In this document: positions 1 through 7,230 of the stretch, piece after piece | How positions within the stretch are numbered: the first letter of the stretch is position 1 | Layout: every line of letters begins with the position of its first letter | Assembly: GCA_029856375.1 (NCBI GenBank) | Contig: JAHQWX010000032.1 | Location: forward strand, 1 to 10,641 | Length of the DNA stretch: 10,641 nt | Direction of reading: 5' to 3' | DNA from: Promethearchaeia archaeon | Lineage (GTDB): Archaea > Asgardarchaeota > Lokiarchaeia > Sigyniarchaeales > SOKP01 | Program-made: the position numbers and the translations under genes | The notes under the pieces: model-generated | Database searches by the model: none | Told to the model about the DNA's origin: nothing | Seen by the model: the letters and a program-made list of their open reading frames with translations, nothing else

Positions 1-1
1 T

Positions 2-3000
2 AAAGACTTCTTGCTACAAGGTCCGGCATTATCGCTTATGGGAATCCCAACGACTTCGAATCCAGGCGAAATGGCTCCAGTGGACGAATTATTAACCTCG
101 CTAACGGATATGATTATAATTCCAGATATTTCGGGAATTGATATTCAAGAATCGTGGGGTGAGGGCGCTAATTTAAGCGTTAGCTTACCACTCGGAATTA
201 ACAACACATTATTCGATATTTATGTGGGTTTAGATGGACTCGTGGTTGGAATTGGATCAGAGATAGACAGCGTACCAAGAAATTTCTTAGAATTGAAAGT
301 TAGCGGACCAGGTTCTGGGGCACTTTATATTCCAGGAGCAGGGACCGAGTTCTACATGAATTTGGATGTAACGATTTTCAAGGACGAAGATCACATTCCG
401 CATGTGCAGAAATTCATTCGAGAACTCATTGAAGATTTCTCCTTTGATATTATACTTTCCGTCAACTTCACGAACCTTCTGTTGATGAAAGAAAACTACA
501 CTTTCGGTGCGTTTGGAGTAGCTTTACCACTTGAATTGAGTTTAGGAGATATGGTTCCCGATTTGCTCGGAGGACTGGTGCCTATGATTTCCGACATGGT
601 GGCAGGTGGATTAGTCGGAGGAGGAGAAGAAGAAGCAGAAAGTTCTTCTTTATCGAATAATCCTCTCTCGCCGGCATCAATCATGGATATGGGTCTCCCC
701 ACCGAAGCTCTCGCACAATTACTTAAAATTGCACCCAATATAGTGCCATATTCGTCTCAATTTCTCAACGATCTCGGATTAGATGGATTGATTAACGACC
801 TGCTTAACACGATAATGAACGATTTAGTCGGAGGTGCTATAGGTATTCAAATGGGTTTATCGGGTATCGGTTTTGGTCTCGAAGAAGCATCAGATAAGAT
901 AAGTTTTATTATAGACATCTACGATTTAACAGTTGACACACCAATTACTCTTGGAGTAGGTTATACTGATGTAAGCATGCAAGGTAAAAACGCAAACGGA
1001 GAATGGGAAAAAATGGTTGCGATACAAATCGAAAACTATTTTGAAATAAGAAAAAATGTCCCAGTCTCTTTCCAACTCAAGCTAGTAATACATTATAACG
1101 ATGCGCTATGTTTGTTCGTCAAAGAATTCCTTGAAAACGGGTCAATGTCGCTTAAAACTGAAGGAGTCTTAACTCTTAATCTATCTGGAATTTATCTAGA
1201 AAACATGAACCTTGAACTCGCTTTAGAAGATGTTGATACTGGAATAAACGTAAGCGAAATGCTTGAAGGTTTAATAGGTGGTTTAGCCGATATGGAATTG
1301 TTTGACGCTGACGAAAAAGGTAAACCTCCCTCAATTATGGAAACCTTTTTGTGGGACGGAGTCCTAGACCAAATTCCATTTATCGCTCAGGGAATCGATT
1401 TTGATAGTTTGCTCACTATAGGCGAAATAAGCATCATAGACCTTTCAGAATCGGGTTGGCCACATGTAGATCAAGGCAATGTATCAATTGTGCTAGGATT
1501 AAAATTGACCAATTGGTTAATGGGCATCAATTTGAAAAAGGTTGAATTTAATCTTTTCGAGAACACAACTGATAAAGCAGGAACGGCTTTAGGGAAAATT
1601 GATATCGTTCCGGGAAGTGGTAACCTTGCTCATGGCTCTGAAACCCAACTTCAGTTGAGAATAACCTTATACAAATCAGTAAGGTTGCAGAATTTTCTGC
1701 AGAATGCGGTAAATACCCTCTCGGGTAGCGGTTTCATAGATGGAGAACTTACTCTTGGGATATTTGGGTGTGAATTCGGACCAATTTATGTACCGCCAGT
1801 GAATCTATCGATACTTTCATTGGATTTGATAACGGGTCTTTTAGCTTCAACGATACCAATCGCAGCACCGTTCCAAGCATTCAATCCCTACACAGCTCAA
1901 GATATTGACTTTAACTCAATCTTCGAACATGTTGCACAGTTTGCGCTTGGACAAATAAGTGCATCGGTTATAGATAATAATGTCGGGCCACTGAACTACA
2001 CACATCCCACCTTAGGCGTCAATGTAGGATTGTTCCTCCAACCGAAGATAAACATTACAGTTGAAGATGTAAACCTTGAAATATACGATAAGAAGATATA
2101 CGACGAATTGTATGCTGCGGGATTTGCTATAGAAGATATTTCTCGAGAAACGAAAGTAGCTGGCATTAAAATCGAGCCAACTCCTTGCTACTTCAACACC
2201 ACTAATGGTACAGATCCCACTACGCTTGATCTCCACAAGCCATATCTTATTAACGGTTCTGAACACGACTACGATAACGAAGTTTACGATGTTGATGTAA
2301 TATACGATAAGGGCGATACAAGGCTGGCTGGCAGAACCCCCGTCCCTGACGAATCACTATTAAACAATTCCTATTACTTACCGCTAAATCTATCTGGGTT
2401 GAGAGAGATGAATTTAGTGCTAGAAGTGTACAATAAATCGCACGGAACCTGGGAGACTCGATACAATAGGAAGTTCTGGAAAGCGCTCGGCGGACCATAC
2501 TTCCCAGTGCAAGTATATGGAAAAGAATATGGCGGTTATCCCGAACATAGAGTGGTTTATCACAAGTATTTTTCCCCAACTGTAAATATTATAAACGGAT
2601 TATTAGGTTTAACTTCGGCGATTAGTGGAGATCTGGATCTAGGTGCCATTTTTGATAGCCTAGCGATTGGAGGAGGTTTAAAAGTAAATCTGTTTTCGAT
2701 GAACCTTACTATTGATTTGAATAATCCAGTATTTGGCGAAATGATGGGAGGCGTTGTCGGGTTGTTAATGGACACTACACAGTTCTATTTAAAGGAAGGC
2801 ATTAGATCTGCGACTAATCCGTTTTCTAGCTCTGATCCATTATCTTCAGCTGATAAATATAAAACACACTTGAGAAATTCGCAATTCGACGATATTGAGG
2901 AAATACTTGGTGGTGATATTTTTGACTTAATAAATGTAGATCTATTTGACTTTATCGCTGGATTTGGTATTGGCACGCTCGCTGCAAGAAATGATCACGC

Positions 3001-4717
3001 GTATGTACCAAACCACGATCACGATGGCAAGTATGTGGATTATGGTTGGGAATATGAGGTGGATCCAGAAGATATTCCAAATTATCAAGGTGGCTTGCAA
3101 GATCCTTATTTCAAAGGCATCAACGGATGGAACAAAAAAGAGAAATTTCTTAAGGAGGACAATTACAATTGGTTCAAAACGGTTGTCAATAATTGGATGG
3201 AGGAACAAGACTTATATTACCTTTCAAATCCATACTTTGAAACGCATTACACTAACGCCTCTGGTTATATGAGGGGTCCTCCAATAGAAGATCCAGCAGA
3301 TTGGCCGATGATATGGACAGGACAGAATCGAGTCAATACAATGGTCCTCGCTGCGTATATAGGAATTTTATCGCATATTCCTTTAGGCGTGTTATCTGGA
3401 CGAATTAGCTTATGGATCGCAGATCCAGTTAATCCATGTGAGTTTTTCCCAATTGGATACGGATTTATTAATAATAGTGTCAGTGTTCCCGACTTTTCAA
3501 CGTTAGTCACTCATTATAACCACGCATACAACGAAAATGCAAACGATATTCAATCTGTCCAGTGGTATCACACAGGAACTGTCCCAAACTTCTCAGAAAT
3601 AACCCCCGATGAAGTTGGTTTCAATGAATGGCAAGGAATGGTAACAGCATTTGCAGGAGGATATGTCAATACGACCGAATACCCACATCCAACTTTAAAC
3701 GAATATGGGCGTCCAGATCCCAATGGTCCAATAATCGAGCTAGATGTTAGATTATTTGACTCAACTCCAGTAACTGGGCTATTCTCGTCGCTGATTGGCG
3801 CGTTAGCCGGCGGTTTAGAATTAGACTTTGAATCGCTTCCGATTTACATTCAAATTGCTGGTAGCATTAACGCTTCTGTACTCGGATATGAATTATATAA
3901 CATTGAATTAGAATTGCCCTTTGGCGATGCTGAAGCAGCATCTGTAACCTGTCGTGATTATCAAGCACAACACGGTGAAGGGGAGACTCCGTGGGGACTT
4001 CCCGGCGAAGAGGGATATATAGAAGACACATATGAGAAGCCAGACGATTGGCCACATAAGTTTTTACTTGGTGGAGGCTTATTTGGTATGTTGGGAGGTC
4101 TTATGGATTCTATATTGGGAGCTCTTGATCCATTATTTGATGCAATTTTGGAACAGCTCATGGGTGTGCTCTCTCTTGATTTATTTGGGGACCTTCTTGA
4201 TGATGGACACGCATATATTGGTGCTCCTATTACCGTTCCGCTTCAAGCTCCACTGTGGCTCGACTACATAGCTTTAGAGATTAACTTCGCTGCGAGCACG
4301 GGATGGGATCCCTTTGATCCCGACAACTTGTTCGTACCATTACTACCTGTTGTAGGTCACGATTATTCTCCCATAATGGACTATCCCAGCTTAGATAGAA
4401 GTAATCCTTGGAACCTCAGCACAAATCCGTTCGAAGATTTCAAACTTCCAATAAATGCAACGCTTGCAGCAAATTTGTACCTTGATTTCGAATCCATTTG
4501 GCCACTCATTTGGGATATTATAGTACCGTGGCTTCTTACTCCTTTGCTTCCTAATGTACCAGATTTGAATGTTTGGATTCGCTTCGATAAGCTAGTGCTC
4601 GGTATAATGTTTCCGGCAGAGTTTGACAATCATTTCGAAATTGCGCTAGCACCTATATTAGGAGATGGCGGTGGTCTATATACTAACTTCAGTCTCGACT
4701 TTCTTGGGGGAATTTAA
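2..4717 (+). CDS. Giant beta-rich, sequon-rich surface protein with repeated LEA-2-like units (5' truncated by window)
   Basis: The frame is open from base 2 to a TAA at 4715-4717, giving about 1,571 visible residues. No credible start exists: a TTG at 11 lies in frame but has no ribosome site, and codons upstream of it are open, so the gene surely begins before the window. Numbering from base 11, alternating hydrophobic/polar strands recur in units. Examples are residues 40-178 (with GINNTLFDIYVGLDGLVVGI), about 256-417, 463-600, 670-910, 1270-1308 and 1479-1547. The pattern of paired strands, a Gly turn and a closing strand resembles LEA-2/DUF3712-type domains, which are known from plant LEA14 and fungal lumenal proteins; this assignment is by pattern only. 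Gly-rich amphipathic segments separate the units. I count 27 N-x-S/T sequons and only about five Cys, which suits an exported, N-glycosylated archaeal protein. Any signal peptide would be off-window, and the C-terminus (LDFLGGI) has no membrane anchor. Residues about 997-1113 form an aromatic, Asp/His-rich stretch unlike the rest. The exact function is unknown; a lipid-binding or surface-layer role is speculative. Confidence 0.5.
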   Translation, partial: KDFLLQGPALSLMGIPTTSNPGEMAPVDELLTSLTDMIIIPDISGIDIQESWGEGANLSVSLPLGINNTLFDIYVGLDGLVVGIGSEIDSVPRNFLELKVSGPGSGALYIPGAGTEFYMNLDVTIFKDEDHIPHVQKFIRELIEDFSFDIILSVNFTNLLLMKENYTFGAFGVALPLELSLGDMVPDLLGGLVPMISDMVAGGLVGGGEEEAESSSLSNNPLSPASIMDMGLPTEALAQLLKIAPNIVPYSSQFLNDLGLDGLINDLLNTIMNDLVGGAIGIQMGLSGIGFGLEEASDKISFIIDIYDLTVDTPITLGVGYTDVSMQGKNANGEWEKMVAIQIENYFEIRKNVPVSFQLKLVIHYNDALCLFVKEFLENGSMSLKTEGVLTLNLSGIYLENMNLELALEDVDTGINVSEMLEGLIGGLADMELFDADEKGKPPSIMETFLWDGVLDQIPFIAQGIDFDSLLTIGEISIIDLSESGWPHVDQGNVSIVLGLKLTNWLMGINLKKVEFNLFENTTDKAGTALGKIDIVPGSGNLAHGSETQLQLRITLYKSVRLQNFLQNAVNTLSGSGFIDGELTLGIFGCEFGPIYVPPVNLSILSLDLITGLLASTIPIAAPFQAFNPYTAQDIDFNSIFEHVAQFALGQISASVIDNNVGPLNYTHPTLGVNVGLFLQPKINITVEDVNLEIYDKKIYDELYAAGFAIEDISRETKVAGIKIEPTPCYFNTTNGTDPTTLDLHKPYLINGSEHDYDNEVYDVDVIYDKGDTRLAGRTPVPDESLLNNSYYLPLNLSGLREMNLVLEVYNKSHGTWETRYNRKFWKALGGPYFPVQVYGKEYGGYPEHRVVYHKYFSPTVNIINGLLGLTSAISGDLDLGAIFDSLAIGGGLKVNLFSMNLTIDLNNPVFGEMMGGVVGLLMDTTQFYLKEGIRSATNPFSSSDPLSSADKYKTHLRNSQFDDIEEILGGDIFDLINVDLFDFIAGFGIGTLAARNDHAYVPNHDHDGKYVDYGWEYEVDPEDIPNYQGGLQDPYFKGINGWNKKEKFLKEDNYNWFKTVVNNWMEEQDLYYLSNPYFETHYTNASGYMRGPPIEDPADWPMIWTGQNRVNTMVLAAYIGILSHIPLGVLSGRISLWIADPVNPCEFFPIGYGFINNSVSVPDFSTLVTHYNHAYNENANDIQSVQWYHTGTVPNFSEITPDEVGFNEWQGMVTAFAGGYVNTTEYPHPTLNEYGRPDPNGPIIELDVRLFDSTPVTGLFSSLIGALAGGLELDFESLPIYIQIAGSINASVLGYELYNIELELPFGDAEAASVTCRDYQAQHGEGETPWGLPGEEGYIEDTYEKPDDWPHKFLLGGGLFGMLGGLMDSILGALDPLFDAILEQLMGVLSLDLFGDLLDDGHAYIGAPITVPLQAPLWLDYIALEINFAASTGWDPFDPDNLFVPLLPVVGHDYSPIMDYPSLDRSNPWNLSTNPFEDFKLPINATLAANLYLDFESIWPLIWDIIVPWLLTPLLPNVPDLNVWIRFDKLVLGIMFPAEFDNHFEIALAPILGDGGGLYTNFSLDFLGGI

Positions 4718-4727
4718 ATTTAAATAA

Positions 4728-4755
4728 TTTTTTCTTTTTTTTTCTTTTTTTTCTT
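4728..4755 (+). terminator. Multi-T-tract archaeal terminator after the giant gene
   Basis: Ten bases after the stop codon the sequence runs T6-C-T9-C-T8-C-TT without any GC-rich hairpin. Archaeal RNA polymerase is known to stop at such U-rich stretches in the non-template strand. The strength and position fit the end of the giant gene's transcript and separate it from the RIO2 gene. Confidence 0.8.
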
Positions 4756-4790
4756 GATGGCGATTAGATCATGTTATCTACAAGTGAGTA

Positions 4791-4808
4791 TTTTTAATTA
4801 TAATTTTC
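4791..4808 (+). promoter_or_regulatory. Probable TATA-box region for RIO2
   Basis: The stretch from TTTTTAATTATAATTTT is a TATA-like A/T element centred about 26 bases upstream of the TTG at 4826. At the usual archaeal TATA-to-start distance, transcription would begin at or next to that TTG, implying a leaderless or near-leaderless mRNA. The background is A/T-rich, so the call is tentative. Confidence 0.4.
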
Positions 4809-4825
4809 TCATATTAATTATGTAA

Positions 4826-5752
4826 TTGTCGTTTCGTATAAAAGCGTTAAAAAATCAATCTCAAAGGGGATTCTTGAATTTGGAAGCTGCGAAAATTATC
4901 AAATCAATAGAAAAGGAAGATTACCGCGTTTTAAGAGCGATTGAAAGAGGTATGCGACGGTCGGACACAGTAAAAATAAAAGATATTTGTTTTTATTCTG
5001 GACTAAAAATGGAGGAAGTACATTTCAGATTGAATAAAGTTCATAGAAGCGACTTGATTATGCGTGATTCAGTTGGGGAAATTAGTTATAAATTAAATTC
5101 AAAGGGATACGATTTACTTGCCCTTCACAGTTTAGTCGGAAACGGAACAATATCGCAGCTAGGAATGGAAATAGGGAAGGGAAAAGAATCCGATGTGTAT
5201 AAATGTTTAAACGACGATAGCGAAGTTCTAACCTTGAAAATTTTTAGAATTGGTAGAACGAGTTTCAGAAAAATAAAACAATTGAGAAGCTTCATCGGTG
5301 AACGACGACATTTTTCTTGGTTATATGTTAATCATCTCGCTGCTAAGCGAGAATTCCAAGCCTTGGAGAAAATTGCACCGCTTAATTTAAATATCCCGAA
5401 ACCAATAGGTCTAAACCGTCATATGATTGTAATGGAATATGTAGAAGGAAAGGAACTAAATTTCTTAATTGATATCGAAGACCCCGAGTTTATATTTAAC
5501 GACATTATGGAACAGGTAAAAATCATTTACAACCAAGCTGGAATCATTCATGGAGACCTTGGTGAATTTAATGTTTTAATAAATGAGGATGGTGATATCC
5601 TAATCATAGATTGGCCGCAATGGATCCCTAAATCCCATCCGAATAAATTATCAATTTTAAAAAGAGATATTGAAAATATTTGCGTGTTCTTTCAAAAAAG
5701 ATTTAATATTGAAAGCGATTCAGAAGAAATTCTTAAAAATATTACCTCGTAA
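4826..5752 (+). CDS. rio2: RIO2-type serine/threonine protein kinase/ATPase
   Basis: This is a 308-residue atypical kinase of the RIO2 family, which in archaea and eukaryotes binds the maturing small ribosomal subunit and supports its final processing. Residues about 20-100 form the RIO2-specific N-terminal winged helix (KEDYRVLRAIERGMRR and following). The nucleotide loop is GKGKESDVY at 117-125, followed by the family signature RIGRTSFRKIK at 141-151. The catalytic loop HGDLGEFNV places catalytic D244 and N249, and the metal-binding aspartate is D262 in IIDWPQW. All key residues are intact. An in-frame stop at 4823-4825 bounds the start. The first usable codon is TTG 4826, compatible with a leaderless mRNA from the A/T element upstream. 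A second TTG at 4874 lies just after AAAGGGGA, a possible Shine-Dalgarno site, and gives an N-terminus closer to other RIO2 proteins. The gene ends 3 bases from the converging methyltransferase gene. The family call is firm; only the start is uncertain. Confidence 0.95.
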   Translation: MSFRIKALKNQSQRGFLNLEAAKIIKSIEKEDYRVLRAIERGMRRSDTVKIKDICFYSGLKMEEVHFRLNKVHRSDLIMRDSVGEISYKLNSKGYDLLALHSLVGNGTISQLGMEIGKGKESDVYKCLNDDSEVLTLKIFRIGRTSFRKIKQLRSFIGERRHFSWLYVNHLAAKREFQALEKIAPLNLNIPKPIGLNRHMIVMEYVEGKELNFLIDIEDPEFIFNDIMEQVKIIYNQAGIIHGDLGEFNVLINEDGDILIIDWPQWIPKSHPNKLSILKRDIENICVFFQKRFNIESDSEEILKNITS

Positions 5753-5755
5753 ATT

Positions 5756-6319
5756 CTAAAAACTGTTTTTATCTTCCTTTAGTTTCCTAAAAAAAATCCA
5801 ATCCTCGCATTCGTCTTCCTGAATGATATTTAAATTTTTTATATACTTGTTTAATAATTCGTGTAATTTGGATAAAACCAAATTTTTTTTTAAAATACTA
5901 ATCGCTACTAATCCTTTTTTTTTTAAGACTCTCTGTATTTCTTCAACCCCCTTCTCAATAGTTGGAATGTTTTGAAGCGATGTGATTGAAATAACGCCAT
6001 TAAAAATATTTGTTCTGAAAGGAAGATTTTCAATATCCCCTAATATTAAGTAATCGATGAGATGCTTATCTTTTCCAATCTTTAACATTTCTCGCGACAT
6101 ATCCACGCATATTATCCTAATACCCTCATAATTTCCTTGCGATTTTAAAAATTCGAAAAAAAGATTTGTACCTGAGCCCGCATCAAGATAAATTCCTTTT
6201 ATTAAGCTAATTTTTTTAAAAATTAGTTGAAATTTGTAATTCTGAATGTCTCTATATCTGCGGTCGTAAAATTCCGCAAAAGAGTTGTAATCTTGAATGA
6301 CTTTTCTCTTTTTCTCCAA
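5756..6319 (-). CDS. Small class I SAM-dependent methyltransferase
   Basis: The product has 187 residues and carries the hallmarks of a Rossmann-fold (Methyltransferase_11/UbiE-like) methyltransferase. Motif I is YLDAGSGTN at 44-52, and an acidic end of strand 2 is CVDMS at 71-75. GDIENLPF at 94-101 is the motif II region that contacts the adenine, and EIQRVLKKKGLVAIS is the motif III strand. The N-terminal stretch YNSFAEFYDRRYRDIQNYK is typical of this group. The protein is shorter than most members and lacks any extra substrate domain, so the substrate cannot be named; small-molecule, lipid, RNA or protein targets all remain possible. The start is TTG (6317-6319): the frame is open upstream to a stop at 6389-6391 but contains no ATG, GTG or TTG there, so TTG 6319 is the first plausible start. 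The gene converges on rio2 with a 3-base gap and is divergent from the LSm gene. Confidence 0.88.
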   Translation of the reverse strand: MEKKRKVIQDYNSFAEFYDRRYRDIQNYKFQLIFKKISLIKGIYLDAGSGTNLFFEFLKSQGNYEGIRIICVDMSREMLKIGKDKHLIDYLILGDIENLPFRTNIFNGVISITSLQNIPTIEKGVEEIQRVLKKKGLVAISILKKNLVLSKLHELLNKYIKNLNIIQEDECEDWIFFRKLKEDKNSF

Positions 6320-6364
6320 TTTTAACTCTGGTCCTAGTTTAAAAAATAAAAAAAAAACTTCTAA

Positions 6365-6378
6365 CTTAATATAAATTA
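6365..6378 (-). promoter_or_regulatory. Possible TATA box for the methyltransferase gene
   Basis: Read on the minus strand, the element is AATTTATATTAAG, about 50 bases upstream of the TTG start. It would give a leader of roughly 25 bases that includes a homopolymeric T tract (from 6349-6357). The whole 6320-6468 interval is extremely A/T-rich, so this is one of several possible placements. Confidence 0.3.
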
Positions 6379-6398
6379 AAATAAGGTTTTAATTTAAG

Positions 6399-6432
6399 AA
6401 TAAATAATAATATCTATCGTTTAGTATTAATT
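6399..6432 (+). promoter_or_regulatory. Possible promoter of the LSm gene
   Basis: Two A/T elements, AATAAATAATAATAT (6399-6413) and TTAGTATTAATT (6421-6432), lie about 37-70 bases upstream of the LSm ATG at 6469. Either could be the TATA box and the sequence does not decide between them. The rest of 6320-6468 shows no RNA gene or further open frame of interest. Confidence 0.3.
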
Positions 6433-6468
6433 CAAGTAAAAAAACCGGGATTAGGATTGGTCGATAAT

Positions 6469-6705
6469 ATGGAAAGAGTCCCACTAAAAATCTTAGAAAA
6501 GGCGCAAGATTCGATAATTATATTAAGATTAAAAGACGGAACTGAGTACAAAGGAAGGTTGAAAGAAATCGATTCCTACATGAATATGATAATTGAAGAC
6601 GCAACCGAATTCATGGACGGCGCAGCTGTAGCGAAATATAGCGAGATCTTTATCAGAGGAAATAACCTCCTATTCATTAAACCAGACGCTTCTGAGATTT
6701 TTTAA
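6469..6705 (+). CDS. Archaeal Sm-like (LSm/SmAP) RNA-binding protein
   Basis: This is a 78-residue Sm-fold protein; family members assemble as seven-membered rings that bind U-rich RNA and act as RNA chaperones. The Sm1 motif spans about 16-48 (RLKDGTEYKGRLKEIDSYMN and following). The Sm2 motif spans about 59-70, with the diagnostic IRGNN at 62-66. Expected uridine-pocket residues N39 and R63 are present, while the position that is usually His in archaeal proteins (D-x-H-M-N) is Tyr37. The start at ATG 6469 gives the standard N-terminus (MERVPLKILEKA); an in-frame TTG at 6457 would add four residues and is less likely. Length and motif spacing are normal for a single-domain SmAP. It is not followed by rpl37e, a common archaeal partner. 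The T6 run overlapping its stop codon may help termination. Confidence 0.93.
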   Translation: MERVPLKILEKAQDSIIILRLKDGTEYKGRLKEIDSYMNMIIEDATEFMDGAAVAKYSEIFIRGNNLLFIKPDASEIF

Positions 6706-6730
6706 GATATATTAAATCCTTATGAATCAT

Positions 6731-6743
6731 AAATACTAAAATA
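6731..6743 (+). promoter_or_regulatory. Probable TATA box of the cyclotransferase-like gene
   Basis: AAATACTAAAATA lies in the 81-base gap after the LSm gene, about 50 bases upstream of the next ATG at 6787. Transcription from it would start near 6760-6768, inside the palindrome at 6755-6771. This suggests the gene has its own promoter rather than depending only on LSm read-through. Confidence 0.4.
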
Positions 6744-6754
6744 ATTCAGATATT

Positions 6755-6771
6755 GTTTAGAATTTCTAAAC
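6755..6771. promoter_or_regulatory. Perfect 17-bp palindrome at promoter/leader: candidate operator or short hairpin
   Basis: GTTTAGAATTTCTAAAC has two perfect 8-base arms around one central T. It is followed by C-T5-G and ends 15 bases before the ATG at 6787. Perfect dyads of this size near a predicted start site are typical of dimeric repressor sites. As RNA it would form a 7-bp stem with a 3-base loop followed by U5, so an attenuator-like or LSm transcript 3'-end role is also possible. Confidence 0.5.
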
Positions 6772-6786
6772 CTTTTTGAAATTGAT

Positions 6787-7230
6787 ATGAGTACTCCGTC
6801 TGAAATAACTTCGTCTAAAACTCTAGTAGGATACGGAACTTTCATCACTTCTAAAAAATGGAGTAACTATTCAAATGTTGAAGTTTGTTTGATAAAGAGG
6901 TATAGGAGGATATTACCGCCCGGAAACTGGTTTCCGTATGTTTTGCCAGACGAAAGTTCGCAATTTTGGGGTTTGAAATTCGAAGTTTCTTCTGGTCAAC
7001 TATCGCAACTTGATAAATTTGAGGGAGTTGATACGAATCTCTATTACCGCAGAACGATACAAGTTGTGTTGAAAGATAAGTCCGAAATTAACGCCGATAT
7101 TTACCTACCTACTGAAACTACTGTTATACGGGAAAAGCTTACCTTAGAAATGGATAATGTAGATGCTTGGAAATTTGAAATGAAGAAATATAAAGAAATA
7201 GTTGAGAGGTTTCCGGAGCTATTACTTTAA
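6787..7230 (+). CDS. Gamma-glutamylcyclotransferase-like (AIG2/GGCT fold) protein
   Basis: The 147-residue product fits the AIG2/GGCT family, a small beta-barrel fold that in characterised members cyclises gamma-glutamyl groups to 5-oxoproline. Visible signatures are the substrate-binding loop VGYGTF at 14-19, matching the family Y-G-[ST/N] loop, and LDKFEGV at 75-81, whose E79 aligns with the catalytic acid of the family. YYRRTIQVVL at 86-95 and the closing strand INADIYL match the usual C-terminal strands. PPGNWFPYVLP at 44-54 corresponds to the usual P-x-W-P-x loop region. Length is normal for the family and ATG 6787 leaves a short N-terminal lead before strand 1. The true substrate is unknown, since many archaeal members are uncharacterised. 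Its TAA overlaps the stop of the opposing phosphatase gene within one TTAA. Confidence 0.85.
   Translation: MSTPSEITSSKTLVGYGTFITSKKWSNYSNVEVCLIKRYRRILPPGNWFPYVLPDESSQFWGLKFEVSSGQLSQLDKFEGVDTNLYYRRTIQVVLKDKSEINADIYLPTETTVIREKLTLEMDNVDAWKFEMKKYKEIVERFPELLL

Noticed and set aside
11..13. TTG as the true start of the giant gene
   Set aside because: The frame is open to the window edge, no ribosome site precedes it, and the sequence downstream is already inside a protein body rather than a signal peptide.
2250..2579. 109-codon open frame on the minus strand opposite the giant gene
   Set aside because: It lies wholly antisense to a clearly coding frame, its residue make-up (many Arg, Tyr, Cys) is typical of a shadow frame, and it has no start signal or recognisable motif.
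2946..3272. 108-codon plus-strand frame overlapping the giant gene in another phase
   Set aside because: The giant gene's frame is unbroken here and continues its sequence character; the alternative shows no motif and no sign of a frameshift joining the two.
4820..4822. ATG just upstream of the RIO2 frame
   Set aside because: It is followed at once by TAA in its frame, so it cannot start RIO2.
6320..6468. Possible small RNA or tRNA in the A/T-rich gap before the LSm gene
   Set aside because: No GC-rich stems, no tRNA-like arms and no conserved box motifs were seen; homopolymer A/T runs explain the composition.
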